Positions 7,412-17,146 are shown, counted from the stretch's first letter. The stretch: DNA of 64,000 nucleotides from Embleya sp045207655 (GCF_045207655.1 NZ_CP108784.1:6448001-6512000); one strand, 5' to 3'. Numbers and translations: made by a program. The notes: a model not told the origin generated them from the sequence alone.

Positions 7412-8412
7412 GCGCGCTGTTGACGGTGGACGGGCTGACCCGTCGATACGTCCTGCCCAAACCGTTCGGCCGGCGGGCCGAGCCGCGGGTCGTGCCCGCC
7501 GCCGAGGACGTCTCGTTCGAGGTCGCGGCCGGCGAGGTGCTGGCCGTCGTCGGCGAGTCCGGCTCCGGCAAGACCACCGTCGCGCGTGTGCTCGCGGGGC
7601 TGGACACCGCGACCTCGGGCACGGTGGCGCTGGCGGGCCGCACGCTGCCCGGTGAGCGCGGCCCGGCGGATCAACGCCTGGTGCAACTCGTCACACAGAA
7701 CCCGCGGGCCGCGTTCAACCGGCGCCGCTCGCTGCGGCACGCGCTGCATCAGCCGTTGCGCGTGCACGGACTGGGCGCGAACCGGGCCGAGCGCGAGGAA
7801 CTGGTTCTGGCGATGGTCGAGCGGGTCGGCCTGACGGCGGATCACCTGGACCGGCTGCCCGGCGAGGTCAGCGGCGGCGAACTGGCCCGCTTGGTGCTCG
7901 CCCGCGCGTTGCTCGTGCGCCCGCGCGTGCTGGTCCTGGACGAGCCGACCGCGAGTCTGGACGCGAGCGTCAAGGCGACGGTGGTCAACCTGCTGCTGCG
8001 GCTGCGCACCGAACTCGACCTGGCGATCGTGGTGATCACCCACGAGATCGACATCGCCCGCCGGCTCGCCGATCGCGTGGCGGTGATGTACCTGGGTCGG
8101 ATCGTCGAACTGGGCCCGGCCGAGCGCGTGTTGGGTGATCCGCGACACCCCTACCCGCGGATGTTGCTGGCGAGCGTGCCGGTGCCCGACCCGGAGCGGA
8201 TCGGCCGGGCGAACGCGGCGTCGTTGGGCGAGGGCATCGTCGGCGAGGTGCCCTCGGCGCTCGCCCCGCCGGCCGGCTGCGCGTACCACCCGCGCTGCCC
8301 GTTCGCGACCGAGGTGTGTCGCGACCGGCGACCGCCGCTCGAGTCGCTCGGCGACGTCGAGGTCGCCTGTCACCATCCCCACTCCGGGCCGAGTGGGACC
8401 CCGAGCAGGTAG
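7408..8412 (+). CDS. ABC transporter ATP-binding protein, DppF/OppF type
   Basis: 334 residues, GTG overlapping the previous stop (GTGA). Second ATPase subunit. Walker A is GESGSGKTT, Walker B is VLVLDEPTASLD and the H-loop is ITHEIDI. The signature is VSGGELARLV instead of the usual LSGGQxQR, a mild departure. The C-terminal region has CAYHPRCPFATEVC. The segment between the Q-loop (VTQNPRAAFNRR) and the signature is normal for DppF. This is the last gene of the importer operon; a 511-bp gap follows. Confidence 0.9.
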   Translation: MSALLTVDGLTRRYVLPKPFGRRAEPRVVPAAEDVSFEVAAGEVLAVVGESGSGKTTVARVLAGLDTATSGTVALAGRTLPGERGPADQRLVQLVTQNPRAAFNRRRSLRHALHQPLRVHGLGANRAEREELVLAMVERVGLTADHLDRLPGEVSGGELARLVLARALLVRPRVLVLDEPTASLDASVKATVVNLLLRLRTELDLAIVVITHEIDIARRLADRVAVMYLGRIVELGPAERVLGDPRHPYPRMLLASVPVPDPERIGRANAASLGEGIVGEVPSALAPPAGCAYHPRCPFATEVCRDRRPPLESLGDVEVACHHPHSGPSGTPSR

Positions 8413-8923
8413 CGCGCGGACCGTAAGGCGACCGCGGTTCGACCCGGGCAGCGCATTCGGGTATCGATTCGGTGTACGGCGGCGTGTCGGCGCGCACCGC
8501 TATCCTCCGGGTATTCCGCAAATCCGGAAAGTTGATCAACATTTCGCCGGCCACTCGCTTTATCGACCCCGCTCGGTCCATTGCGCACGGATAATCGCCG
8601 TACTCCTCATGCGGAAGACGGAACTCCGCACTACTCCGCAAGGAGGGGATCGCGCGACGAAACCTCCTCAGGTGCCCGGAAACCACCGGGGGATGCCGGA
8701 CGTCCTGAGTGGTACGGGGATCGTCGGCGGCACCCGAGAGGTTCGCGGTGATAACAAAAGTGTTTCGCGAAGGAAAAGTCCGGGTGAGCTATGACACGCG
8801 TGTTCTCGGTGCTTGATCGATCCGACTTCGATCGGGCAAGCTGAACCGTCAGACCGACCGGGACGGCACGAATTCCTGGCCAACTGTAATGTTGGGGATG
8901 TTTTCGGGGGTCCAGGGAGAGAT
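8413..8923. other. Intergenic region before the hopanoid operon
   Basis: 511 bp with no convincing gene on either strand. Two patches are clearly less GC-rich than their surroundings, around 8500-8620 and 8740-8780, and the promoter of the hopanoid operon probably lies here. I could not assign -35/-10 boxes with confidence. Confidence 0.5.
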
Positions 8924-9823
8924 ATGGGGAGTGATTCCCGCGGTCTTGAGCGCGCGCCCGGCGCGAGCGACGACGACTCGGCGGGCATCGACGCCGCGGT
9001 CATCGACCCGGACGTGGTGATGCGCCAGGCCGGCCACGAGAACTTTCCCGTGGCGATGGGGATCCTGCGCCCCGACCACCGGCGCCACCTGCTGGCCGTC
9101 TACGGCTTCGCCCGCCTGGTGGACGACATCGGCGACGAGGCCGAGGGCGACCGGGTCGCCCAGCTCGACGCGTTCGAGGGCGACCTGCGCCGTGTCTACA
9201 CCGGTACCCCGAAGCTCGAGGTGCTGCGCCGCCTGCAACCGAGCGTGCGCGAACTCGACCTGCCGATCGAACCGTTCCTGGGTCTGATCGAGGCCAACCG
9301 ACAGGATCAGGTGGTGCGCCGCTACGCGACGTACGAGGATCTGGTCGCCTACTGCGCGCTGTCCGCGAACCCGGTCGGCCGGATCGTGCTGCACGTGTTC
9401 GGTCGCGCGAGCGAGGAACGCGTCGCGCGCTCCGACGAGATCTGCACCGCGCTCCAGATCGTCGAGCACCTCCAGGACGTCGCCGAGGACCTCGAACGCG
9501 ACCGGATCTACCTGCCCAAGGAGGACCTGGACCGGTTCGACGTCACCGAGGCCGACCTCGCGGCGCCCGCCGCCGCGCCCTCGGTGCGCCGACTGATCGC
9601 CTACGAGACACACCGCGCGACGCAGTTGCTGCGCCTGGGCGCACCGCTCGCGGGGACACTGCGAGGGCGCGAGCGCCTCGCGATCGCCGGGTTCGTGGCC
9701 GGTGGACGAGCGGCCGTGGCCGCGATCAAGGACGTCGGCTTCGACGTCCTGGCCCACCGGGCCAAGCCCGGCAAGGCCACCCTGCTGCGCGAGCTGTCCG
9801 GCGTACTGGTACGAAAGAGGTAA
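8924..9823 (+). CDS. hpnC: Squalene synthase subunit HpnC
   Basis: 299 residues; ATG preceded by AGGGAGAG. A trans-isoprenyl diphosphate synthase-fold protein of the HpnC type. In the three-gene squalene route, HpnC converts presqualene diphosphate to hydroxysqualene. The first aspartate-rich motif is ARLVDDIGDEAE. The second region reads LQDVAEDLERDRIYLP, as in phytoene/squalene synthases. NFPVAMGILRPDHRRH near residue 40 is characteristic of HpnC. It opens a seven-gene operon and is followed after 10 bp by hpnD. Confidence 0.93.
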   Translation: MGSDSRGLERAPGASDDDSAGIDAAVIDPDVVMRQAGHENFPVAMGILRPDHRRHLLAVYGFARLVDDIGDEAEGDRVAQLDAFEGDLRRVYTGTPKLEVLRRLQPSVRELDLPIEPFLGLIEANRQDQVVRRYATYEDLVAYCALSANPVGRIVLHVFGRASEERVARSDEICTALQIVEHLQDVAEDLERDRIYLPKEDLDRFDVTEADLAAPAAAPSVRRLIAYETHRATQLLRLGAPLAGTLRGRERLAIAGFVAGGRAAVAAIKDVGFDVLAHRAKPGKATLLRELSGVLVRKR

Positions 9824-9833
9824 AAGGGGAACC

Positions 9834-10715
9834 ATGGACGTCGACGCTTCGTACGCGTATTGCGAGCGCCTGACCCGCAATCAGGCACGCAACTTCTACT
9901 ACGGCATCCGGCTGCTGCCCGAGCCCAAGCGCCTCGCGCTCAGCGCCGTGTACGCCTTCGCGCGAGAGATCGACGACATCGGCGACGGCGACCTGCCGGC
10001 CGACCGCAAGGTCGCGGAGCTGGCCCGGATGCGCAAACAACTCAAGGACCTGAGCGCGGATCGCGACCCGGTCGCGGTCGCGCTCGCCGACGCCGCGACC
10101 CGATTCCCGATCCCGCTGCCCGCGCTCGACGAACTGATCGACGGCGTCGAGATGGACGTGCGCGAGACCGAGTACGAGACCTTCGACGAGCTGCGGGTCT
10201 ACTGCCGCTGCGTCGCGGGCACGGTGGGCCGGCTCTCGCTGGGCATCTTCGGCTCGCGCGACTCGCTGCACGCGCCCGATCTCGCGGACACCCTGGGCAT
10301 CGCGCTCCAGATCACCAACATCCTCCGCGACATCAAGGAGGACAAGGACAACGGCCGGGTCTACCTGCCCCGCGAGGACCTGGCCAAGTTCGGCCTCGAG
10401 GACGCCTGGCACAAGGGCGGCCGGTTCACCCAGAGCGCGGCCTTCGAGGACCTGGTCCGGTTCGAGGGCAATCGCGCCGAGCAGCTCTTCGAGCGGGGTC
10501 TGACCCTGCTCCCGCTGCTCGACCGGCGCAGCGCCGCCAGCACCGGCGCGATGGCGGGCATCTACCGCCGGCTGCTGACCAGGATCATGGAGGAACCGGG
10601 CCAGGTGCTGATAGGTCGGCTCTCGCTCCCGAGCTGGGAGAAGGCCGAGATCGCCGCACGGGCACTGGCCGGCCTACCGGTCGGCGCCCGTTCGCTGCTC
10701 GCGCGCAGGCGGTGA
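9834..10715 (+). CDS. hpnD: Presqualene diphosphate synthase HpnD
   Basis: 293 residues; ATG with AAAAGGGGA upstream. HpnD joins two farnesyl diphosphates to presqualene diphosphate. The motifs are YAFAREIDDIGDG (first Asp-rich motif) and QITNILRDIKEDKDNGR (second), with RNFYYGIRLLP near the N-terminus, as in this family. It sits between hpnC and hpnE in the standard order, so squalene is made here without a eukaryote-type squalene synthase. Confidence 0.94.
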   Translation: MDVDASYAYCERLTRNQARNFYYGIRLLPEPKRLALSAVYAFAREIDDIGDGDLPADRKVAELARMRKQLKDLSADRDPVAVALADAATRFPIPLPALDELIDGVEMDVRETEYETFDELRVYCRCVAGTVGRLSLGIFGSRDSLHAPDLADTLGIALQITNILRDIKEDKDNGRVYLPREDLAKFGLEDAWHKGGRFTQSAAFEDLVRFEGNRAEQLFERGLTLLPLLDRRSAASTGAMAGIYRRLLTRIMEEPGQVLIGRLSLPSWEKAEIAARALAGLPVGARSLLARRR

Positions 10716-10804
10716 ACATCGATCGATGACCGGCCCCGGGCCGGAACGGGAAGCCGGTCGCAGGGGCCGGTACAGGGATTGATCACGTGGGTACGGAGCA
10801 AGGC

Positions 10805-12178
10805 ATGAGCGCACGCATGGTGGTGATCGGGGGCGGCCTGGCGGGCATCACCGCCGCGCTGGCCGCCGCCGACGCCGGCGTCCGGGTCACTCTCCTGGAG
10901 GGCCGGCCCCGGTTGGGCGGCGCGACGTTCTCGCTGCGCCGCGACGACATGTGGCTCGACAACGGGCAACACGTGTTCCTGCGCTGCTGCACCGAGTACA
11001 TCTCCTTCCTGGAGCGGATCGGCAGCGCCGACAAGGTCTACCTCCAGCCCCGGATGGACGTCCCGGTCCGCACCCCCTGGGGCACCCGCACCCGGCTGCG
11101 CCGCTCCGCGCTGCCCGCCCCGCTGCACCTGTCCTCGGCGCTGGCCCGCTACCCCCTGCTGACCATGGCCGGCCGGGCCCGGGTCGGCCTGGCCGCACTC
11201 GCCCTGCGCCGCCTGGACCCGGCCGACCCGGCCCTGGACGAACTCACCTTCGCCGCGTGGCTGGACCGCTTCGGCGTCACCGCCCGCGAGCGCGAGGCGA
11301 TGTGGGACCTGATCGGCGTCGCCACGCTCAACCTGCCCGCCACCGAGGCATCCCTCGGCATGGCCGTCAAGGTCTTCCGCACCGGCGTGCTCGACCGCAA
11401 CGACGGCGCCGACATCGGCTGGAGTCTGGTCCCGCTCCAGGAACTGCACGGCGACGCGGCGACTCGCGCGCTGGAGCGCGCGGGCGTGCGGGTGCACCTG
11501 CGCACCCGGGTGGACGCGCTCGACGCCGGCGCCGGCGGGTTCGCCATACACGCCGGCGGCGAACGAATCGAGGCGGACGCGGTGGTGCTGGCCGTACCGC
11601 ACTACGACGCGGCCCGACTGCTGCCCGCGGGCGCCCTGCTGCTCGGCGACATGCCCGCCGACCCGACCCTGCTCGCCGGCCTGGGCACCTCGCCGATCGT
11701 CAACCTGCACGTGCTCTACGACCGCCCGGTCCTGGACGTCCCGCTCGCCGCGGGCATCGGGAGCCCGGTCCAGTGGATGTTCGACCGCAGCGCCGGTCAC
11801 GGACTGGCGGCCGGCCGCTACGTGGCCGTGTCGCTGTCCGCGGCGGGTCGGGAAATCGACCTGACGAGCGCACAGCTGCGGGATAGGTTCGTCGCGGAGT
11901 TGGCCCGCGTGCTGCCCTCGGCCCGAAACGCCCGGGTCGAGCGGTTCGTGGTCACCAAGGAGCGGGCCGCGACCTTCCGTCCCGCCCCCGGTTCGGGCCG
12001 GCTTCGTCCCGGCCCCCGGACCGCGGTCCCCGGTCTCGCCCTGGCCGGGGCGTGGACCGCCACCGGATGGCCCGCGACGATGGAGGGCGCCGTTCGCAGC
12101 GGCCTTTCCGCCGCCCGCGAGGCCCTCCCGCATCTCGGCCGCACCCGTGCCATCCCGGAGAGGACGACGCCGCTATGA
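10805..12178 (+). CDS. hpnE: Hydroxysqualene dehydroxylase HpnE (FAD-dependent)
   Basis: 457 residues from ATG 10805, which has GGAG at the right spacing; a GTG at 10787 would add six residues. HpnE reduces hydroxysqualene to squalene. The N-terminus is a dinucleotide-binding fold (VVIGGGLAGITAALAA), followed by LLEGRPRLGGATFS and the DNGQHVFLRCC segment typical of HpnE. The C-terminal FAD motif reads LALAGAWTATGWPATMEGAV. It is related to phytoene desaturases, but the operon position identifies it. Its stop overlaps the next start (ATGA). Confidence 0.93.
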   Translation: MSARMVVIGGGLAGITAALAAADAGVRVTLLEGRPRLGGATFSLRRDDMWLDNGQHVFLRCCTEYISFLERIGSADKVYLQPRMDVPVRTPWGTRTRLRRSALPAPLHLSSALARYPLLTMAGRARVGLAALALRRLDPADPALDELTFAAWLDRFGVTAREREAMWDLIGVATLNLPATEASLGMAVKVFRTGVLDRNDGADIGWSLVPLQELHGDAATRALERAGVRVHLRTRVDALDAGAGGFAIHAGGERIEADAVVLAVPHYDAARLLPAGALLLGDMPADPTLLAGLGTSPIVNLHVLYDRPVLDVPLAAGIGSPVQWMFDRSAGHGLAAGRYVAVSLSAAGREIDLTSAQLRDRFVAELARVLPSARNARVERFVVTKERAATFRPAPGSGRLRPGPRTAVPGLALAGAWTATGWPATMEGAVRSGLSAAREALPHLGRTRAIPERTTPL

Positions 12179-13203
12179 CGCTCGCCGACGCATCGATCGC
12201 CCCCGCCGTGCTCGATCGCGCGCGCGAGGCGAGCCGCCCCGCGCTGCGGGTCGCGACGGCCCGACTCGAACCACCCCTGGCCCGTGTGGCCGCGTATCAC
12301 ATGGGGTGGGCCGACGAGGCCGGTCGCGAACTGCCCGGCAACGGCGGCAAGGCGCTGCGCCCCGCGCTCGCGCTGCTCTCCGCCGAGGCGGTCGGCGCGC
12401 CGACCGGTGTGGGCGTGCCCGGCGCCGTCGCGGTCGAACTCGTGCACAACTTCTCGCTGATCCACGACGACCTCATGGACGGCGACGAGGAACGTCGGCA
12501 TCGGCCCACCGCGTGGAAGGTCTTCGGTCCGGGACTCGCCGTCCTGGCCGGCGACGGTCTGCTCGTGCTGGCCGAACAGGTCCTGATGGACGCCGACGAC
12601 GCGGACGGCGATCGTGCCGCCCGACTGCTCACCGAGGCCACCGCCCGGTTGATCGACGGACAGTCCCAGGACCTGTCCTTCGAGGCCCGACTCGACGTCA
12701 CCGTCGAGGAGTGCCTGACCATGGCGGGCAACAAGACCGGGGCCCTGCTGGCCTGCGCGTCGGCGATCGGGGCGGCCCTCGCGGGCGCCGACGAACGCAC
12801 CGTGCAGGCGCTGTACGGCTTCGGGCACCACCTAGGCGTCGCCTTCCAGGCGGTGGACGACCTGCTGGGGATCTGGGGACGACCCGAGGTCACCGGCAAA
12901 CCCGCCTGGAACGACCTGCGCCGACGCAAGAAGTCCGTGCCGGTCGTCGCCGCCCTCTCGAGCGACACGACCGCCGGACGCGAGCTGGCGCGCATCTACA
13001 CGGACGAAGGACCGCGCAACGAGGAGGGACTCGCCCTGGCCGCGCGCCTGGTCGAGGAGGCGGGCGGACGTGCCCGCACCGAGACCGAGGCGGCACGGCG
13101 CCTGGAGCAGGCCATGGCCTGCCTGGACTCCCTGGACGTCCCGCAAGGTACCTACACGGACCTGACCTCACTCGCGGCCTTCACCACCACTCGGGAGTTG
13201 TGA
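12175..13203 (+). CDS. Polyprenyl diphosphate synthase (isoprenoid supply for the hopanoid pathway)
   Basis: 342 residues, start overlapping the hpnE stop. The first aspartate-rich motif is HDDLMDGDEERR and the second is FQAVDDLLGIWG, the signature of short-chain trans-prenyltransferases; GNKTGALL precedes the second. It condenses IPP onto an allylic diphosphate. Farnesyl diphosphate is the logical product here because HpnD uses it, although many actinobacterial relatives make geranylgeranyl diphosphate. Product length cannot be fixed by eye. The gene is tightly coupled to hpnE and shc. Confidence 0.88.
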   Translation: MTLADASIAPAVLDRAREASRPALRVATARLEPPLARVAAYHMGWADEAGRELPGNGGKALRPALALLSAEAVGAPTGVGVPGAVAVELVHNFSLIHDDLMDGDEERRHRPTAWKVFGPGLAVLAGDGLLVLAEQVLMDADDADGDRAARLLTEATARLIDGQSQDLSFEARLDVTVEECLTMAGNKTGALLACASAIGAALAGADERTVQALYGFGHHLGVAFQAVDDLLGIWGRPEVTGKPAWNDLRRRKKSVPVVAALSSDTTAGRELARIYTDEGPRNEEGLALAARLVEEAGGRARTETEAARRLEQAMACLDSLDVPQGTYTDLTSLAAFTTTREL

Positions 13204-13207
13204 AGAG

Positions 13208-15121
13208 ATGACAGTGACCGTCCAGCCGGGAATCGGCGACGTCGACGACGACGGGGTCAGGGGCGCACTCGACAGGGCCGTCGCCCATCTGATGGAGCTT
13301 CAGGACGATGCGGGCTGGTGGAAGGGGGAGCTGGAGACCAACGTCACGATGGACGCGGAGGATCTGCTCTTCCGCGAGTTCCTCGGCATCCGCACCGAGG
13401 AGCAGACCCTGGCCAGTGCGCGCTGGATCCGCGCCAACCAGCGCTCGGACGGTACCTGGGCGACCTTCTTCGGCGGTCCCGCCGACCTGTCGGTGACCGT
13501 CGAGGCGTACGTCGCGCTCAAGCTGGCCGGTGACGACCCGGACGCCAAGCACATGGCCGCCGCGGCGGCCTTCATCCGCGACGGCGGCGGCATCGCCAAC
13601 ACCCGCGTGTTCACCCGGTTCTGGCTGGCCTTCTTCGGCTGGTGGTCGTGGGACGACCTGCCGGTGCTGCCGCCGGAGATCATCTACCTGCCCAAGTGGT
13701 TCCCGCTCAACGTCTACGACTTCGCCTGCTGGGCCCGGCAGACCATCGTGCCGCTGACCATCGTCAGCTCGCTGCGCCCGGTCCGGCCCGCGCCGTTCGA
13801 GCTCGCCGAACTGCGCCCCACCGGCGCGGTCCGGAGCCGGCCCGCGGCCGACGACCCGTGGTCGCGGGTGTTCCGCGCGCTGGACGCGGGGCTGCACCAG
13901 TACCAGAAGCGGCCGATCAAGCCGATCCGGCAGGCCGCGATGCGCAAGGCCGAGCAGTGGATCGTGCAGCGCCAGGAGGCGGACGGCGGATGGGGCGGCA
14001 TCCAGCCGCCGTGGGTCTACTCGCTGATCGCGCTGCGCCTGATGGGCTACCCGCTCAACCACCCGGTGATGGCGCAGGGCATCAAGGGCCTGGACGGGTT
14101 CACCATCGTGGACACCGACGAGGACGGCGAACTGCGCCGCCGGTTCGAGGCGTGCCAGTCGCCGGTGTGGGACACCGGGTTGACCCTGGTCGCGCTGCGG
14201 GACGCGGGAGTTCCGGCCGCCGACCCCAGGGTGGTCAAGGCGGCCGGGTGGCTGATGGACGAGGAGATCCGCGAGGTCGGCGACTGGGCGGTGCGCCGAC
14301 CGGACCTGGAACCGGGCGGCTGGGCCTTCGAGTTCGCCAACGACTACTACCCGGACACCGACGACACGGCCGAGATCGTGATGGCCCTGCGCTACACCGA
14401 CCACCCGGACGGCGCGCGCAAGGACGCGGTGCTGGACCGGGCCGAGCGGTGGACGGCCGGGATGCGCAGCAAGGACGGCGGTTGGGGCGCGTTCGACGCG
14501 GACAACGTCAGCATCCTGCCGCTGAAGCTGCCGTTCTGTGATTTCGGCGCGGTCACCGATCCGCCCTCGGCCGACGTCACCGCGCACATCGTGGAGATGC
14601 TCGCCGACGGCGGTGCCCGCTACAGCTCCTATGTCGCCGACGGCGTCAAGTGGTTGATGGACCATCAGGAGGCGGACGGCTCCTGGTTCGGCCGCTGGGG
14701 CGCGAACTACATCTACGGCACCGGCGCGGTGCTGCCGGCGCTGGTGACCGCCGGCGTCGACCCCCGGCACGCGGCGATCCGGCGCGCGGTGCGCTGGCTG
14801 GAGGCACGGCAGAACCCGGACGGCGGCTGGGGCGAGAACCTGCGCAGCTACGATCAGCCGAAGACCTGGTCCGGGCGCGGCGAATCCACCGCGTCGCAGA
14901 CCGCGTGGGCGCTGCTCGCGTTGCACGCGGCGGGCGAGTTCGGCGAGGTCGCGCAGCGCGGCATCGACTGGCTGACCGAGCATCAGAACGAGCTGGGCGG
15001 GTGGGACGAGCCGCAGTTCACCGGCACCGGCTTCCCCGGCGACTTCTACATCAAGTACCACATGTACCGACTCGTCTTCCCCGTGATGGCGCTCGGCCGG
15101 TACGCCGGGACGACGGACTGA
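13208..15121 (+). CDS. shc: Squalene-hopene cyclase
   Basis: 637 residues, full length for bacterial squalene-hopene cyclases. It cyclises squalene to hopene/hopanol at the membrane. The catalytic acid motif DTDD is at 383-386. Several QW motifs are visible (for example QEADGGWGGIQPPWVYS, QEADGSWFGRWG and QNPDGGWGENL). The C-terminal SQTAWALLALHAAG and GTGFPGDFYIKYHMYR segments are conserved. It is five bases after the prenyl synthase and three bases before hpnG, the centre of a single transcription unit. Confidence 0.96.
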   Translation: MTVTVQPGIGDVDDDGVRGALDRAVAHLMELQDDAGWWKGELETNVTMDAEDLLFREFLGIRTEEQTLASARWIRANQRSDGTWATFFGGPADLSVTVEAYVALKLAGDDPDAKHMAAAAAFIRDGGGIANTRVFTRFWLAFFGWWSWDDLPVLPPEIIYLPKWFPLNVYDFACWARQTIVPLTIVSSLRPVRPAPFELAELRPTGAVRSRPAADDPWSRVFRALDAGLHQYQKRPIKPIRQAAMRKAEQWIVQRQEADGGWGGIQPPWVYSLIALRLMGYPLNHPVMAQGIKGLDGFTIVDTDEDGELRRRFEACQSPVWDTGLTLVALRDAGVPAADPRVVKAAGWLMDEEIREVGDWAVRRPDLEPGGWAFEFANDYYPDTDDTAEIVMALRYTDHPDGARKDAVLDRAERWTAGMRSKDGGWGAFDADNVSILPLKLPFCDFGAVTDPPSADVTAHIVEMLADGGARYSSYVADGVKWLMDHQEADGSWFGRWGANYIYGTGAVLPALVTAGVDPRHAAIRRAVRWLEARQNPDGGWGENLRSYDQPKTWSGRGESTASQTAWALLALHAAGEFGEVAQRGIDWLTEHQNELGGWDEPQFTGTGFPGDFYIKYHMYRLVFPVMALGRYAGTTD

Positions 15122-15123
15122 AC

Positions 15124-15762
15124 ATGCCCCTGATGGTGGTCACCCCGCTGCGCATCGAGATGCGCGCGGTCGAGGCGGGGTTGATGGGCGCCTTCAACGT
15201 GCGCGTGGAGCGCGCGGGGATGGGACCGGACAAGGCTCGCGCCCGGGCGCGAGCCCTGTCCGCGCTCCCGGCCGCGGAGTACGGCTCGCTCGCGGTCGCG
15301 GGATTCGGCGCGGGCGTGGGGGAGAAGGTCGCGGTGGGCGACGTGGTGATCGCCTCCGAGGTGCGCGGTTCGGACGGCACGGTGATCGAACTGCCGAGCT
15401 CCGAGGTGTTGTTGGAGTGGATGCGGCGGGTCTCGCCCAAGCTGAGGCTGCATCACGGTCCGATCGAGACCGTGGACCGGTTGGTCAAGGGCCGGGCCCG
15501 GCAGGCGCTGCGCGAGCGCGGCGCGCTGGCGGCCGACATGGAGTCGGCGTACCTGCTCGCGGCGGCGGGTGCTCGGCCGGCCGGGGTGGTCAGGGTGATC
15601 ACCGACACCCCGGAGCGGGAACTGCTGCGGCCCCGCCTGCTGGTGGACGGGTTCAAGGCCTTCCGCACGTTGCGCCACGCGACCCCGGCCCTGCTTGACT
15701 GGGCCAACGACGAGCGAACCAAGTCAGGAGGTACGGCGGGCGATGACGTTCGACCTGGGTGA
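15124..15762 (+). CDS. hpnG: Hopanoid-associated nucleoside phosphorylase HpnG
   Basis: 212 residues. Purine-nucleoside-phosphorylase-like enzyme that removes adenine from adenosylhopane to give ribosylhopane. Visible features are VERAGMGPDKARARA, the glycine-rich AVAGFGAGVG strand and ADMESAYLLAAA, the conserved phosphorylase motif. The last 20 bases overlap the next gene. In streptomycete hopanoid clusters hpnH, which makes adenosylhopane, usually follows here; it is missing, so this enzyme's substrate must come from an hpnH elsewhere in the genome. Confidence 0.9.
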   Translation: MPLMVVTPLRIEMRAVEAGLMGAFNVRVERAGMGPDKARARARALSALPAAEYGSLAVAGFGAGVGEKVAVGDVVIASEVRGSDGTVIELPSSEVLLEWMRRVSPKLRLHHGPIETVDRLVKGRARQALRERGALAADMESAYLLAAAGARPAGVVRVITDTPERELLRPRLLVDGFKAFRTLRHATPALLDWANDERTKSGGTAGDDVRPG

Positions 15763-17122
15763 GACGTACGAGGCGTACGCGGACCGCGGCTTCGAGCTGC
15801 ACGCGAAGCACCTCAACCCGCAACTCCCGCGCGTGCTGCGGACGATCGGCATGGACCGCAATTACGTCCGGGCCGAGGGGCCGTACCTGTACGACGACAA
15901 GGGCGACCGGTACCTGGACTTCCTGTCCGGGTTCGGCACCTACGGCGTGGGCCGGCACCACCCCGTGGTGCGCAAGGCGATGCAGGACGTGATCGCGCTC
16001 GATCTGCCGGACATCGTGCACTTCCACACCCCGCCGCTGGCCGCCGCGCTGGCCGACCGGCTGCTGGCCAGGGCGCCGGGGATGGACCGGGTGTACTTCT
16101 GCAACAGCGGGACGGAGGCGGTCGAGGCGGCGCTGAAGTTCGCCCGCTTCGCCACCGGGCGGCGGCGGATCGTCTACATCGACCACGCCTTCCACGGGTT
16201 GACCACGGGCGCGCTCTCGGTCAACGGCGCGGCGGAGTTCCGCAAGGGCTTCGATCCGCTGCTGCCGGACGTGGGCATCGCGCTGGGCGATCTGGACGCG
16301 CTGGCCCGGGAGTTGAAGCGCGGTGACGTCGCGGCGCTGATCATCGAGCCGATCCTGGGCAAGGGCGTGCTGGCGCCGCCGCCGGGCTGGCTGGCCGCCG
16401 CGCAGCGGTTGCTGCGCGAACACGGCGCGTTGTTGATCGCCGACGAGGTGCAGACCGGGATGGGCCGCACCGGCAAATTCTTCGCGTACCAGTGGGAGGA
16501 CGGCGTCGAGCCGGACATCGTCACGGTCGCCAAGGCGCTGTCGGGCGGATACGTGCCGATCGGCGCGACACTCACCCGGGACTGGGTGTTCAAGAAGGTC
16601 TATTCGACGATGGACCGCGTGCTCGTGCACGACTGCACGTTCGGCGGCAACAACCAGGCGATGGCGGCGGGTCTGGCCACCCTGGCGGTGCTCGACGACG
16701 AGGACCTGATCGGCAACAGCGCGCGGATGGGCGACGCGTTCGTGGCCGGGCTGGCCCCGCTGATCGACAAGTACGAGCTGTTCGCCGAGGTGCGCGGGCG
16801 GGGCCTGATGATCGGCCTGGAGTTCGGCAAGCCGCGCTCGCTCAAGCTGCGCGCCGGGTGGACGGCATTGCAGGCGGCCCGGCACGGGTTGTTCGCGCAG
16901 ATGGTGGTGGTGCCGCTCTTCCAGCGGCACCGGGTGCTGACCCAGGTCGCGGGCGACCACATGGACGTGATCAAGCTGCTGCCGCCGTACGTCGTGGGGC
17001 CCGAGGACGTGCAGCACTTCGTGGCCGGGTTCGTGGACGTGATGGACGACGCGCACAAGGGCACCGGTTTGATGTGGGACTTCGGACGGACCCTGATCAA
17101 GCAGGCGATGACCAACCGCTGA
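15743..17122 (+). CDS. hpnO: Hopanoid-associated class III aminotransferase HpnO
   Basis: 459 residues, PLP-dependent. It converts the ribose-derived aldehyde of the hopanoid side chain to aminobacteriohopanetriol. FCNSGTEAVEAALKFAR binds the cofactor phosphate, ADEVQTGMGRTGKFFAYQ carries the PLP aspartate region, and Lys264 in TVAKALSGGY is the Schiff-base lysine. The ribosome-binding site AGGAGG (15726-15731) lies inside hpnG, and the two frames overlap by 20 bp. The long N-terminal arm (about 45 residues before YLYDDKGDRYLDF) is normal for this group. It ends the operon. Confidence 0.92.
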   Translation: MTFDLGETYEAYADRGFELHAKHLNPQLPRVLRTIGMDRNYVRAEGPYLYDDKGDRYLDFLSGFGTYGVGRHHPVVRKAMQDVIALDLPDIVHFHTPPLAAALADRLLARAPGMDRVYFCNSGTEAVEAALKFARFATGRRRIVYIDHAFHGLTTGALSVNGAAEFRKGFDPLLPDVGIALGDLDALARELKRGDVAALIIEPILGKGVLAPPPGWLAAAQRLLREHGALLIADEVQTGMGRTGKFFAYQWEDGVEPDIVTVAKALSGGYVPIGATLTRDWVFKKVYSTMDRVLVHDCTFGGNNQAMAAGLATLAVLDDEDLIGNSARMGDAFVAGLAPLIDKYELFAEVRGRGLMIGLEFGKPRSLKLRAGWTALQAARHGLFAQMVVVPLFQRHRVLTQVAGDHMDVIKLLPPYVVGPEDVQHFVAGFVDVMDDAHKGTGLMWDFGRTLIKQAMTNR

Positions 17123-17146
17123 CGCCCTCCGTGGCTATGGCCCATA

